This document shows, one piece after another, positions 7,660-15,719 of a stretch of DNA of 38,823 nt. A model generated the notes under the pieces. That model searched no databases, had not been told where the DNA came from, and worked only from the letters and a program-made list of their open reading frames with translations. The stretch spans positions 1-38,823 of the forward strand of contig DVDU01000114.1 in the NCBI GenBank assembly GCA_015296065.1. The letters are read 5' to 3'. Both the position numbers and the translations under genes were made by a program. The DNA comes from Oscillatoriaceae cyanobacterium M33_DOE_052 (GTDB taxonomy: Bacteria > Cyanobacteriota > Cyanobacteriia > Cyanobacteriales > Laspinemataceae). How positions within the stretch are numbered: the first letter of the stretch is position 1; each line of letters begins with the position of its first letter.

Positions 7660-8303
7660 CTTACCAACTACAGTTTTCACTGCCTAGATTTCCTAGTTTG
7701 TGGTCTGGACTTTCTCTTCACCCTCGACACAACTCGTTAGGGTGCTTCCCATAAAGTCTCTACACCTTCTCCTTTTTCGGAGCTTGGCTCGGGATTACCA
7801 TTTGAAAGGCTTCCCCGAGTTTGAGAAGTTATCACATATAAGTTTCCTTATATGCAGCCCTAGCTTCTACTAACTGCCAAGCGTTTCGATATGCCCAAGA
7901 TGCGGGTTTTCTCTGACGCTTTTCGGCTTCGACCATGTGAACTTCACTGCCGTAGCCTATAAAAACACTAGATGGGAATACATAAAAGATGTTTATGTCT
8001 TCTATGTAAGCTATCGCAAAATCAAAGTCAGACTCATTGTATGCTTCTCTAACAATTCTTCTTCTGTTTGTTTTGGTTCTACGATTATCTACAACGTAGT
8101 TCCCAGAAGATTGGCTATACCAAGCACTTTTTACCTGTACTTTGATAAGAGTCCCATTAACATCGAATACTAGATCGTATGCCAACCTATCTCCGACTGG
8201 TCTTAGAACTCCCCAACCACGCCTTAATCCCTCAAGGATGGTTGCCTGCTCTGCAATGTCTCCTTTTAACTTAGTGTTCATCCTCAGTTAGTTGCAGATG
8301 CTG
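7660..8303 (-). ncRNA. Group I self-splicing intron in tRNA-fMet
   Basis: A 644-nt intron. The 5' exon ends in U (8304) and the intron ends in G (7660), both group I requirements. Its core is readable on the minus strand: a P/Q-like stretch AATCCCGAGCCAAGC near 7797-7783, the P6-type hairpin CTCC-GAAAAA-GGAG at about 7782-7769, P7 formed by GACTTT (7758-7753) and AAAGTC (7713-7708), and a P8-type CCCT/AGGG stem between them (7742-7721). These fit the cyanobacterial IC3-like subgroup. The whole catalytic core lies 3' of the endonuclease ORF, which fills the 5' peripheral region. The exact P1 and P10 pairings I could not settle by eye. Confidence 0.93.
7832..8281 (-). CDS. Intron homing endonuclease, I-Ssp6803I type
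   Basis: A 149-residue PD-(D/E)XK homing endonuclease encoded inside the tRNA-fMet intron. I-Ssp6803I from the same intron site in Synechocystis has about 150 residues. Likely active-site residues are E11 (KGDIAEQA), D36 (RLAYDLVF) and Q49-V-K51 (IKVQVKSA), a Q-x-K variant of the usual motif, as recalled for I-Ssp6803I. The enzyme would cut intronless tRNA-fMet genes around the insertion site and so spread the intron. The ATG (8279-8281) starts 22 bases into the intron with GAGG directly before it. The frame is intact, which suggests recent or continuing selection for homing. It is translated from unspliced precursor RNA, as no separate promoter is evident. Confidence 0.92.
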   Translation of the reverse strand: MNTKLKGDIAEQATILEGLRRGWGVLRPVGDRLAYDLVFDVNGTLIKVQVKSAWYSQSSGNYVVDNRRTKTNRRRIVREAYNESDFDFAIAYIEDINIFYVFPSSVFIGYGSEVHMVEAEKRQRKPASWAYRNAWQLVEARAAYKETYM

Positions 8304-8348
8304 AGCCCGACGAGCTACCAGACTGCTCTATCCCGCGTTGATGTATAT

Positions 8349-8378
8349 AACATAACACCACCTTTGCCAGCCTGTCAA
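8349..8378 (-). promoter_or_regulatory. Sigma-70-type promoter of tRNA-fMet
   Basis: On the minus strand a perfect TTGACA (8378-8373) is followed after 18 bases by TATGTT (8354-8349), with TATATA just beyond. The predicted start lies a few bases before the mature tRNA 5' end at 8337. Confidence 0.7.
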
Positions 8379-8456
8379 CCCCTAATGCCAAATTTTTTGA
8401 AATTAATTTTTTTAGGGGTAGTGCGGGCGTCTCGGACGCTACTGTGGTAAAGGTTC

Positions 8457-8505
8457 CCCGTCTCCGAGTCCCCCCGTCCCCCCGTCCCCCCGTCTCCGAG
8501 TCCCC
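8457..8505. repeat. CCGTCCCC minisatellite
   Basis: Tandem copies of CCCCCCGT interspersed with CCGTCTCCGAGT, immediately downstream of the asparaginase gene. The same unit, reversed, makes the array at 33000-33085. Confidence 0.7.
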
Positions 8506-8506
8506 C

Positions 8507-9454
8507 CTAGCACATAAACATATCGCCGACCACATCCAGGCGACTGAATTCGCCGATCGTGATGAATTTTTCCGAAAGGGTTTCGGCGATCGAAGGCGCG
8601 ATCCAGCCCATTTGCCTGAGCAAATGGATTGCCACAGCGGACTTAGCACGCTTGGCCCCATCCATCACCTTAATCGCCAAACCCAGACCTTCACCCACCC
8701 GACCAATGCACTGAATCCCCTCAGCGCCAGATTTGCTCACCAGTTCACCCGCCGTCAGGCGCATCAGTTCCGTATCGAACTCCCCTTCTCCTGCCACTAG
8801 ATGCGGGTGGTAAGTCATAGCGCGGACGATCCGCTCCATATCCACATTATCTCCCGAAGCCAACCGCGCATAAAGACTGGCCATTTGGGCGAGCTGCAAT
8901 AAATAGGTAGGGGCACCACAGTCATCCCGGGCGCCGATAAACTCTTCCGCAGGCATCCGCAGTAATTCGGCGACTTTGCCCAAAATCAGGCGCTGGACTG
9001 GGTGAGAGCGCAGTAAATAGGTGTTTAAAGGCCAGTTGCATTGCTTAGAAACGGCCAACATCCCCGCATGCTTGCCAGAGCAGCCGTGTTGTAGCCCACT
9101 TTGCTTGCCCGAGGGAGTGGGGCACTGGAGGGCCGAGGAATCCACATCGGCGCGCCACAGGATATTGAATACCTGACGAGCTTGCTCGATGTTGCCCTTG
9201 TGGGAGCTACAAATAATCGCTAAATCCCGATCGCTCAATTCGTAGCGTTCGAGAGTACCCGTACTGGTGACGGCGAGAGCTTGGAAAGGTTTGAGGGAAG
9301 AACGCACGAAAGAGGCAGTTTCCGGGTTGCCAGCAGCACACATCAGGCGGCCACGGTTGTCGCACACCACCGCTTGCACGGTATGCTTAGATTCGATAAT
9401 GCCTTCGCGCAGCAGTTGGACTTCTATAGATGCGGACTGAGTTTTTTTTGCCAT
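8507..9454 (-). CDS. L-asparaginase, class 3 (Asparaginase_II family)
   Basis: A 315-residue enzyme that hydrolyses asparagine to aspartate and ammonia, of the thermolabile Rhizobium-type family rather than the EcAII or Ntn-hydrolase types. Family signatures are present: the Ser-x-x-Lys element in RSSLKPFQA (S52/K55), SSHKG, CSGKHAGML (C125, K128) and DDCGAPT (C179). Cysteine and lysine residues at these places are those bound to metal or catalysis in characterised relatives. It is cytoplasmic, with no signal peptide. The ATG at 9454 is followed by a run of eight A. It stands alone between the tRNA and the CGLD27 gene, with no obvious operon. In cyanobacteria it probably serves nitrogen recycling; that role is inference. 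Confidence 0.85.
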   Translation of the reverse strand: MAKKTQSASIEVQLLREGIIESKHTVQAVVCDNRGRLMCAAGNPETASFVRSSLKPFQALAVTSTGTLERYELSDRDLAIICSSHKGNIEQARQVFNILWRADVDSSALQCPTPSGKQSGLQHGCSGKHAGMLAVSKQCNWPLNTYLLRSHPVQRLILGKVAELLRMPAEEFIGARDDCGAPTYLLQLAQMASLYARLASGDNVDMERIVRAMTYHPHLVAGEGEFDTELMRLTAGELVSKSGAEGIQCIGRVGEGLGLAIKVMDGAKRAKSAVAIHLLRQMGWIAPSIAETLSEKFITIGEFSRLDVVGDMFMC

Positions 9455-9567
9455 CTAACTTAGCTAATCGGTTTCCGGGGTCTCAATATTGTGGCGCGGA
9501 CAGGAATGCCCGCATCGAGATTGGCGCTGGTCTAAAATTCAGATTCTGATTCAGATAAACCGGCGGC

Positions 9568-10068
9568 TTAGAGGAAATACCAACCGATACCACCGGCGAG
9601 CAACACCAGGAATATTCCTCCTAAAGTGAGACGGAGGCGGCGACGGATGGGCTGAATTTCATAGGTGACAATGAGCCGATCGCGCTGGAGAATTTCCGGG
9701 GTTTTCGTCCAGGAGCAGCCATCATACCACCCAGATTCTTCATAGAATACGGTAGGACTGGTCAGGCGCTCTAGCACATACTGCCAGCCGAGGTAGAGTT
9801 TTACCACCACCAATGCCAGGAATAAACCAGCGCCACCACTACCGCTGAGGATAAACTGGAGCAGATATTTTCCCGGTGGAAAACTGGCGGCGGCGATCGG
9901 GCCGGTAACAATCCAGCTCAGGCACCAAATCACCACCATTGGCCGCAGATACCCCCACCAGTTCCGGGTTGCCCAGCTAAAGAACCAAGATTCTTTGAGT
10001 TGGAGGTACTCATTGAGCGGTTGCTGCTCCGTGGGTACTGGGCAAGCAGAAGCGTCCCTAATTTCCAA
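9568..10068 (-). CDS. CGLD27/Ycf36-family membrane protein (DUF1230)
   Basis: A 166-residue protein with the family opening CPVPTEQQPLNEYLQLKES and several hydrophobic stretches, of which I count three clear helices (about 40-62, 75-97 and 148-165). The family is found in cyanobacteria, algal plastids (ycf36) and plant chloroplasts (CGLD27), where it has been linked to acclimation of the photosynthetic membrane. Its biochemical function is unknown. It starts 16 bases after the rsfS stop on the same strand, so the two are probably co-transcribed. No ATG is available; the TTG at 10066-10068, a few bases after GGGGGAAG, is the most likely start. Confidence 0.8.
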   Translation of the reverse strand: MEIRDASACPVPTEQQPLNEYLQLKESWFFSWATRNWWGYLRPMVVIWCLSWIVTGPIAAASFPPGKYLLQFILSGSGGAGLFLALVVVKLYLGWQYVLERLTSPTVFYEESGWYDGCSWTKTPEILQRDRLIVTYEIQPIRRRLRLTLGGIFLVLLAGGIGWYFL

Positions 10069-10084
10069 AATCTTCCCCCGGAGT

Positions 10085-10561
10085 TTACGAAGTTGATGCC
10101 CCTTCGGAGGGACGCGCCATTAAGGTCGGACCAGGCGTATTGGCGTAAGAAATCCGTTCGGCGTGACTCCAGAACGCTTCGAGATTGTAATACTCCCGTT
10201 CCTTGGGGGTGAGAATGTGGACGATCGCATCGCCGTAATCCTGAACCCACCAAGTGCCGCTCTCTTGCCCTTCTTGGCGCAGAGGCAGACGGTGCAACTC
10301 CAGTTCCACTTTCGCTTCGATCGCTTGGGCGATGGCTCTCACCTGCGCCTTAGAAAACCCCGTGACAATCACAAAGTAGTCCGCCAGGTAAGATACATCT
10401 GCCACCCGAATCACCACAATATCGCCGCCTTTACGGTCGTCCGCCGCCAGCGCGATCGTCTCAGCCAGCTTTCTGCTGGCATTGATATCGCCGGAGACTC
10501 GCCCTGCTTGCTTCCGGGTTATGGCCTGATGCCCATTCAACTTTTCTGATTTTTCTACCAT
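10085..10561 (-). CDS. rsfS: Ribosomal silencing factor RsfS (Iojap/DUF143)
   Basis: A 158-residue protein with the RsfS core from about residue 32: IALAADDRKGGDIVVIRVAD, YLADYFVIVTG and GTWWVQDYGDAIVHI, ending with FWSHAERI. RsfS binds uL14 on the large ribosomal subunit and blocks joining of the subunits when nutrients are short. The N-terminal 30 residues are a variable extension. It is transcribed toward the CGLD27 gene. Neither nadD nor a yqeK-like gene, frequent partners in other bacteria, is beside it here. Start ATG at 10559-10561. Confidence 0.93.
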   Translation of the reverse strand: MVEKSEKLNGHQAITRKQAGRVSGDINASRKLAETIALAADDRKGGDIVVIRVADVSYLADYFVIVTGFSKAQVRAIAQAIEAKVELELHRLPLRQEGQESGTWWVQDYGDAIVHILTPKEREYYNLEAFWSHAERISYANTPGPTLMARPSEGASTS

Positions 10562-10586
10562 TCAATCTCCCATTTGCTTTTTAAGG

Positions 10587-10653
10587 AGAAACCGGGTTTC
10601 TTGAGTCACATTTGGTGCAATCGCAGAAAATCTGGATACCCAAACCGGTTTCT
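10587..10653. repeat. Degenerate copy of the 65-bp AGAAACC repeat element
   Basis: AGAAACCGGGTTTCT at 10587-10601 and a shortened partner (AAACCGGTTTCT) ending at 10653 keep the 65-69-bp spacing seen in the other copies. The rest of the gap between rsfS and the TPR gene (10654-10870) shows no gene that I can support. Confidence 0.55.
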
Positions 10654-10870
10654 TAGTTTGCCTGCCGCTATCATCAAAGGAGGTTTTAGCACTTATCTTA
10701 GCACCAGCAGCGCATATAGGTGCGGACCAACCCCAGCCACAGGGCCGCCAAGTGCCACCCACCCGCCGCCCTGGGGAGAGATGGGTGATTTTGGCCTGAT
10801 GTTTGAGGCGCTCCGGGCACTATGATTTCCCCAGAAGCAGTGAAAAACCGTTCTATTCAGGAGGCGATAA

Positions 10871-11767
10871 ATGCTCCGGCTTCTTTGGCAGCGTGTCAAA
10901 CGCATCGTGCAACAATTATGGCAGTACCTGCGTGGATGGCTCAATCCAGAACCAAACCCCAGTGTCCCGCCTCCCCCATTGGCTGACTCGGATGTAGAAT
11001 ACCTCTTTGAAACACTTTTATCTGGGGTGAGCAAAGGTTGGAACCAGTCCCAGGTCCTGCAATGGCTGCGCCAACAGGAATATCGCCTCACTGAAAGCCA
11101 GTGGCTCGCTTGGCTCGATCGCTATCGCCTCACCTACACCCCCACCCCAGAAATGCAGCAAAGTCTGCTCCGCCTTGCCCAGCTCGGGTGTGGTCAAATT
11201 TCCCAAATTGCTGCTCAATTAGCTAGCATCCCACCAATTGACGATCGCTCAGAACCATTCCGCCGCCAAGACAGTCAAACCCCCGAAGTCGCCACATCAC
11301 CTCCTCACACTCTTACCTTAGATAACCCGAATTCCTTCCCCCCATCCCCAGAAAATCCAGAAAATTTGGTCATTCTAGGGGAGGATGAACAGCAATATCT
11401 GGATTTCCTCGCCCAGCTAGAACGTGCCACCAAAGAGGACCCCGACAACTCCCAACTCTGGACCGCTATTGGCGAGTTGATGGGCATCTTAGAAAGAGAC
11501 GAAGAAGCCCTCGCCGCGTTCGATCGTGCCCTCGCCATCGCACCAGCGATCGCCTCCACCTGGTACAACCGAGGCAATGCCCTCTACAATCTACACCGCT
11601 ATGCTGAAGCCGTCACATCCTACACCAAGGCACTAGAACTGCAGCCCGACTACCCCGAAGCCGAAATCAACCGCCGCAGTGCCCAAACTCTAGAGATGCC
11701 AGAAATCCCCCCATCAGCAGCTATTGATGAGCCCACCGATGCTCAGTCCGAAAAAAGTGAAAAGTGA
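10871..11767 (+). CDS. TPR-repeat protein
   Basis: A 298-residue protein. The N-terminal part (1-115) is helical with no family I recognise; 116-175 is a proline-rich linker; and 178-262 holds two or more tetratricopeptide repeats, clearest at ATWYNRGNALYNLHRYAEAV-like residues (ASTWYNRGNALYNLHRYAEA) and the preceding LWTAIGELMGILERDEEALA. TPRs bind other proteins, and many such proteins of unknown partner occur in filamentous cyanobacteria. The start ATG at 10871 has GGAGG at a good distance. The C terminus (SEKSEK, stop) is encoded by the beginning of a GTGAAAA heptamer array, so the tail length may vary between strains. It is monocistronic in this window. Confidence 0.8.
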   Translation: MLRLLWQRVKRIVQQLWQYLRGWLNPEPNPSVPPPPLADSDVEYLFETLLSGVSKGWNQSQVLQWLRQQEYRLTESQWLAWLDRYRLTYTPTPEMQQSLLRLAQLGCGQISQIAAQLASIPPIDDRSEPFRRQDSQTPEVATSPPHTLTLDNPNSFPPSPENPENLVILGEDEQQYLDFLAQLERATKEDPDNSQLWTAIGELMGILERDEEALAAFDRALAIAPAIASTWYNRGNALYNLHRYAEAVTSYTKALELQPDYPEAEINRRSAQTLEMPEIPPSAAIDEPTDAQSEKSEK

Positions 11768-11787
11768 AAAGTGAAAAGTGAAAAGTG
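11757..11787. repeat. GTGAAAA heptamer tandem repeat
   Basis: Four exact copies of GTGAAAA (11757-11784) plus a partial fifth. The stop codon of the TPR gene (11765-11767) lies inside the array. Confidence 0.85.
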
Positions 11788-12298
11788 TCTTACAGCTTGT
11801 TCAACAGTGAATTAGTACCGCCATTCTTTCCCCCTCACCCTAAATCCACTTCGACAGGCTCAGTGCATCGCCTCGACCAGAGGGGATCCAGGATTTGAAG
11901 ATGGATCACATTTGTTCAGAACCGGCTGTAACTCAGCTCCCGGCTCACTTCTATAAACCACATCTTTGATTGGCTCAATTTTAGGAAAAATTAGCATAAT
12001 TTAATTTTTTATTAAACTTATTATCTGATAAAATTACAGGTAATTAATTCTCTATTGGTGATTTTCCATTATGGGGCAATTACGCCACTTACTGCCATAA
12101 CTAAAAGATGTGACCCAGAAAATTTAAGTCATCTGGGCTGGAGCCGTGAGAGAAAACCCAAAAACTTACTTAAGAACCAGCAGAAAAACTAATGGATATG
12201 ATAAATATTGAATCACTGAAAAAATAACAATTACTGACTTGGGGAGAGTCAGATTGGCACGGCGTCGAAAAATCAAACTTATACTTGGTGGTAATTAA
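11788..12298. other. Intergenic region upstream of rnhA
   Basis: About 500 bases without a supportable gene. The stretch near 11848-11875 (CACTTCGACAGGCTCAGTGC) looks like a dispersed repeat. The rest is AT-rich (11990-12260) and presumably carries the rnhA promoter. I see no tRNA or riboswitch. Confidence 0.4.
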
Positions 12299-13156
12299 AT
12301 GTCTCACTATGATAAAATTAGTCGGATATACACCGACGGTGCCTGTTCAGGAAATCCGGGAAATGGTGGTTGGGGGGTGGTGGTTTGCTACGATGACGGG
12401 ACCATAGAAGAGCTGGGAGGAACGGAACGGGAAACGACGAACAACCGGATGGAGATGCAAGCGGCGATCGCCGCCCTAGAGTTTTTCCGTACCAGGGGAC
12501 AAACAGAACCGATTACCCTGCTCACGGATAGCGAATACCTGGAAAAAGGTATCACCCAGTGGATTCATGGATGGAAAAAGAAAGGTTGGAAAACCGCCAG
12601 CGGCAACCCCGTGCTAAACCAAGACCTGTGGCAGCAACTAGACGCCCTCAACAGTGTCCAGGTCAAATGGCAGCACGTGAAAGCCCACGCAGGCAATACA
12701 TACAACGAACGGTGTGATACCATTGCCCGCGCCTTTTCTCTGGGAAAAATGCCCCAATTGCAACAAAATTCAGCCCAGTTAGCAGCCAGGGCGGCGAACC
12801 TTGTAGAATATTCCCAAAATAGTGAAATTATGGCAGCCAATTCTGATATGGATATCAATGCCCACGCTCCAGGTGATGCTCTCGATGCCTTGCCGAGAGA
12901 AACCAGGGTGAATCAACTGCAAAACTTGATAGAAACCCTGCACATTGCCGACGAAATCGCCACTAAAGGCTACTTAATCACCAGTTCTGAACTGGCGGAC
13001 TTGATGGATGTGAACGCTAGTGCCGTCACCAGTCGGGGCGATCACTGGCCGTGGCGGAACTGGATTGTATCGCGGGTACGTCGTGAGGGCAACCAAATCC
13101 TGTGGCAGTTGGAACGAGTGGATTTAATCAACGCCACAGAGAGCGAAGAGTATTAA
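12299..13156 (+). CDS. rnhA: Ribonuclease HI with extra C-terminal domain
   Basis: Residues 8-147 are a standard RNase HI, which cuts RNA in RNA:DNA hybrids: catalytic D13 (YTDGAC), E52 (NRMEM), D77 (LTDSEY) and D140 (NERCDTIA), with H130 in HVKAHAG and a basic handle HGWKKKGWK. The protein is 285 residues rather than about 155. After a linker (148-195) comes a second domain (about 200-280: NLIETLHIADEIATKGYLIT, SSELADLMDVNASAVTSRG, IVSRVRREGNQILWQLER), which looks like a helix-turn-helix or winged-helix fold. I believe similar extensions occur in other cyanobacterial RNase HI proteins; its function is not known to me. The frame is intact and the gene stands alone. Confidence 0.92.
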   Translation: MSHYDKISRIYTDGACSGNPGNGGWGVVVCYDDGTIEELGGTERETTNNRMEMQAAIAALEFFRTRGQTEPITLLTDSEYLEKGITQWIHGWKKKGWKTASGNPVLNQDLWQQLDALNSVQVKWQHVKAHAGNTYNERCDTIARAFSLGKMPQLQQNSAQLAARAANLVEYSQNSEIMAANSDMDINAHAPGDALDALPRETRVNQLQNLIETLHIADEIATKGYLITSSELADLMDVNASAVTSRGDHWPWRNWIVSRVRREGNQILWQLERVDLINATESEEY

Positions 13157-13218
13157 ATTGCCCCACTGAGTATGGGAGTGGGGAGAAACAAATCAGATCG
13201 CCCCTCCTTACTCCAGAT

Positions 13219-14448
13219 TCACTCCTTGGTTTTTAATTGATACTTTCGACCTCGCCACTGGGTGGGGCGGCGGATGGTAGAGAGCAATATTCTCGCCCAA
13301 GCCAGGGGGTCGGCGAGGGGAGACAGCCAGAAGCTCCAAGAGGCGGGAAAGCTGGGGAGTTGGTAGGAAGGGACGATCGCCCAATTCAGGGCAAACCGCA
13401 CCGCCACCAAAAACAAATTCAACCCCAAAGCCACCTGCACCATCATTTCCATCCCTGAAAGGGATTCGGGTAAATATTGACCCAGAGACAGCAGCACCAC
13501 TACCATAGGCAGGGGCAACCCCTGAACCGCCAGCAGTAAGCACAAATCGCCCCAGAGCTGCGCGGGAGAGGAAGCATCTTGGAGGTCAAGACTGCGCCCC
13601 CACTCCCGCCAGGTTTCGGCTGCCCCCTCATACATCCGCACTTTTACCAGCTTCGCCCCATCCCAAAAGCCGACTTGATAACCCCGCTGCGCTATATGGC
13701 GGGCCAAAGTCACGTCATCACAAAAAGACTCACGGGCAATCTCATAACCACCCACCGCCTCCAGAACCGATCGGCGACAGAGAAAGCATTGGCCATTAGC
13801 CATCACCCTTTCAGTACCCGGGTTTGTCCCCGTCGGACCGAAGCGGTAAACCAAAGTCATTAACAAAGAAGGTTGCAGCCACATTTCCCCCGGAGTTTTG
13901 AGAATAAATTGGGGGGAAAGGGAAACCAAATCATATCCAGCCGCTGCAGCCGATCGCGCCACCGTAGCCGCCAGAGCCGGATCCGGGTAAGTATCCGCAT
14001 CAATCCCCAAAATCCACTCGCTCGCAGCACTGCTATGCAAAAATCCCGCCTGTAATGCCCAAGGACGACCAACCCATCCCGGCGGTAAGGGGTCATCCTC
14101 AATCAAACGAAAACGAGGGTCTTTTTCCGCTGCTTGTCGCACCAAATCCGGTGTACCGTCAGTGGAGCGACTATCCACCACAATCATTTCCCGCACTTCA
14201 TAGCTTTGTTTCGTCAGACCCGCCAGACACGGACCAAGGCGCTGCGCCTCATTCAGAGTGGGCACCACAATGCTGATAGTGCCCAATTGGTCTGGGGTCG
14301 GCGGTTGTGGCTCCAAGGGGGGGCGCCGCGATGGGCCTTTTACCAATCGCGATAAGAGAATTAGGGAGAATGGCACCTGAAACAATAGCAGCCCCAGGGC
14401 CAAGTTACTGAAGATTGTTGCCGTCACTGTGAGCCAATTATGGGTCAT
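13219..14448 (-). CDS. cruG: Carotenoid 2'-O-glycosyltransferase CruG (GT2)
   Basis: A 409-residue membrane-bound family 2 glycosyltransferase. One N-terminal helix (about 8-33) precedes the GT-A domain with ISIVVPTLNEA, VVDSRSTDGTP, the nucleotide-sugar/metal motif GIDADT and the acceptor-region SFCDDVTLARHI; three further helices lie near the C terminus (about 300-385). HpnB-like transferases look similar, but the gene follows cruF on the same strand, the arrangement known for the myxoxanthophyll pathway, in which CruG attaches the sugar to the 2'-hydroxyl of myxol. The sugar used here cannot be read. The ~100-base spacer from cruF contains heptamer repeats and a palindrome. Confidence 0.82.
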   Translation of the reverse strand: MTHNWLTVTATIFSNLALGLLLFQVPFSLILLSRLVKGPSRRPPLEPQPPTPDQLGTISIVVPTLNEAQRLGPCLAGLTKQSYEVREMIVVDSRSTDGTPDLVRQAAEKDPRFRLIEDDPLPPGWVGRPWALQAGFLHSSAASEWILGIDADTYPDPALAATVARSAAAAGYDLVSLSPQFILKTPGEMWLQPSLLMTLVYRFGPTGTNPGTERVMANGQCFLCRRSVLEAVGGYEIARESFCDDVTLARHIAQRGYQVGFWDGAKLVKVRMYEGAAETWREWGRSLDLQDASSPAQLWGDLCLLLAVQGLPLPMVVVLLSLGQYLPESLSGMEMMVQVALGLNLFLVAVRFALNWAIVPSYQLPSFPASWSFWLSPLADPLAWARILLSTIRRPTQWRGRKYQLKTKE

Positions 14449-14541
14449 TGGTCAAAAGTCCTTTGTCATTAGTCCTTTGTCATTTGGTAGGGGCGATTCG
14501 CGAATCGCCCTTACAAGTGACAAGTGACAAATGACAAGTGA
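14446..14541. repeat. Heptamer repeats around a 20-bp palindrome
   Basis: TTTGTCA-type heptamers (14446-14486) and their reverse (14515-14541) flank a perfect palindrome GGGCGATTCGCGAATCGCCC (14491-14510). The whole unit is therefore a long imperfect hairpin between cruF and cruG. Confidence 0.75.
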
Positions 14542-14551
14542 TCAATTGTAG

Positions 14552-15460
14552 CTAAGATGCGGCCACTTCCGAGGCTTTGGCGTGGGGAGTAGCATCCTCG
14601 TGTAATGGCATCTCGGTGGCTGGTGTGGGAGATGCCATAGCCCAAAGAATGATTGCCGGTCCCATGCCTAAAACAATCCCCAGCAGCACGGGAATCCAGA
14701 GGCCAGCCGCCAAGCTCATTACAGCAGAAAAGATGAAGTTGCTCGCATAAACAATTACAGGGAAAACCATTTCCCCTCGGGTCATGGTTAGAGGTGGTTT
14801 TGGCCAGAGTAGAGCCGCCACAGTCATAAATAGGGCGCCAGTACCCATCCAACCGGCAAAGTTTTGGTATGGCATACCAAAGAAGGCTCCCGGTTGTAGC
14901 CACTCCCAGAAGGGAATATCGGTCTGGCTCATGGCTGGGTCGAGAACGAAGTCCCAGGAAGTCAGCAGTAAGGCTCCGAGAACAATCGCGCCTAGGTGTC
15001 GCCCCCAAGGTGGTAGCTTTGTGGTTTCAAGACCAACGCGAGCCAGGAGGTAGGAAACTAAACCCAGATAAAACCAAGACAGGGGAATGGTGAAGGGCAC
15101 CAAACCGGAGATTTTATAGCCCAAGCCGCTCAGGTATTGGTAGTGACCGAAGGGAAAGCCGGTACTGGTTCCGAGCAGTTCGCTACCCAAGGATAAAAAC
15201 ACCGCTGGCACCATGAAGGCGAGCCACTGCCGCACTCCCAAAAGCCTTCCGGCGTAGATGGATACGGCGACGGCGCCAAACAGGATATACGCGACACCCC
15301 CGTTAGCCATGCTTACCTGAAAGATTTGCTGTCCGATGGGGGATAAGCTCACGATCGTGTCCGCATTTGGGACCACCAACAGTAGCCCTGCCAATCCAAA
15401 GGCCATTGAGACAATGTGGGCGATCAGGAAACCCCGTTGGGCTGTTACAAGTTGCTTCAT
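14552..15460 (-). CDS. cruF: Carotenoid 1',2'-hydratase CruF
   Basis: A 302-residue polytopic membrane protein (seven or eight hydrophobic helices) of the carotenoid biosynthesis family DUF422. The stretch GSELLGTSTGFPFGHYQYL is characteristic of CruF/CrtC2-type proteins, followed by SWDFVLDPAMS. CruF adds water across the 1',2' double bond of the psi end of gamma-carotene or related carotenoids, making the hydroxyl that leads to myxol; CruG then glycosylates the product. It lies immediately upstream of cruG on the same strand. It starts at ATG 15458-15460. The last 25 residues are hydrophilic and variable. Confidence 0.9.
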   Translation of the reverse strand: MKQLVTAQRGFLIAHIVSMAFGLAGLLLVVPNADTIVSLSPIGQQIFQVSMANGGVAYILFGAVAVSIYAGRLLGVRQWLAFMVPAVFLSLGSELLGTSTGFPFGHYQYLSGLGYKISGLVPFTIPLSWFYLGLVSYLLARVGLETTKLPPWGRHLGAIVLGALLLTSWDFVLDPAMSQTDIPFWEWLQPGAFFGMPYQNFAGWMGTGALFMTVAALLWPKPPLTMTRGEMVFPVIVYASNFIFSAVMSLAAGLWIPVLLGIVLGMGPAIILWAMASPTPATEMPLHEDATPHAKASEVAAS

Positions 15461-15643
15461 GGAAATAAAAAATCAATCTGACAATCAGAATCGGCTAGCG
15501 GCGGGGATGCCCGCCTGCTTCGCTTAATATTACTTTACATTAGGGAAAATTTGGTTGGGAGGAGAAACCCGGTTTCTGCGGCAGGATAGAGAAACCCGGT
15601 TTCTGGACCCCTGGATCCCTAGACCCCTGGACCCCAGAACCAA

Positions 15644-15709
15644 AGAAACCGGGTTTCTGCAGACATTTATCGCCATAAACAGGAAATTTGGTTAAGAAAC
15701 CCAGTTTCT
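15644..15709. repeat. 66-bp AGAAACC element, copy 1
   Basis: AGAAACCGGGTTTCT (15644-15658) and AGAAACCCAGTTTCT (15695-15709) frame a 36-base middle related to copies 2-4. Solo arms lie at about 15569-15610. The 15461-15719 gap otherwise has no gene. Confidence 0.75.
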
Positions 15710-15719
15710 GAACCCCTCT

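Larger units (their letters stand above)
7617..8337 (-). tRNA. Initiator tRNA-fMet(CAU) interrupted by a group I intron
   Basis: The 5' exon is 8337-8304 (34 nt) and the 3' exon is 7659-7617 (43 nt, with CCA encoded). Joined, they make a 77-nt cloverleaf: acceptor CGCGGGA/TCCCGCC with an unpaired first position (C1 and C72), an anticodon stem TCGGG/CCCGA with three consecutive G:C pairs, loop CTCATAA with anticodon CAT, and T stem GGTGG/CCGCC. The unpaired 1:72 position and the G:C triplet are hallmarks of bacterial initiator tRNAs. The intron sits between U33 and the anticodon. The location and partner endonuclease match the tRNA-fMet intron known from Synechocystis and some other cyanobacteria. 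Without splicing this copy yields no initiator tRNA. Confidence 0.95.

Noticed and set aside
7484..7754. Two open frames over the tRNA 3' exon and intron core
   Set aside because: They overlap the tRNA 3' half, terminator and group I core on the opposite strand; the RNA explains the sequence.
10562..11091. Minus-strand frames upstream of rsfS
   Set aside because: Overlap the TPR gene on the other strand or repeat DNA, have odd composition and no ribosome-binding site.
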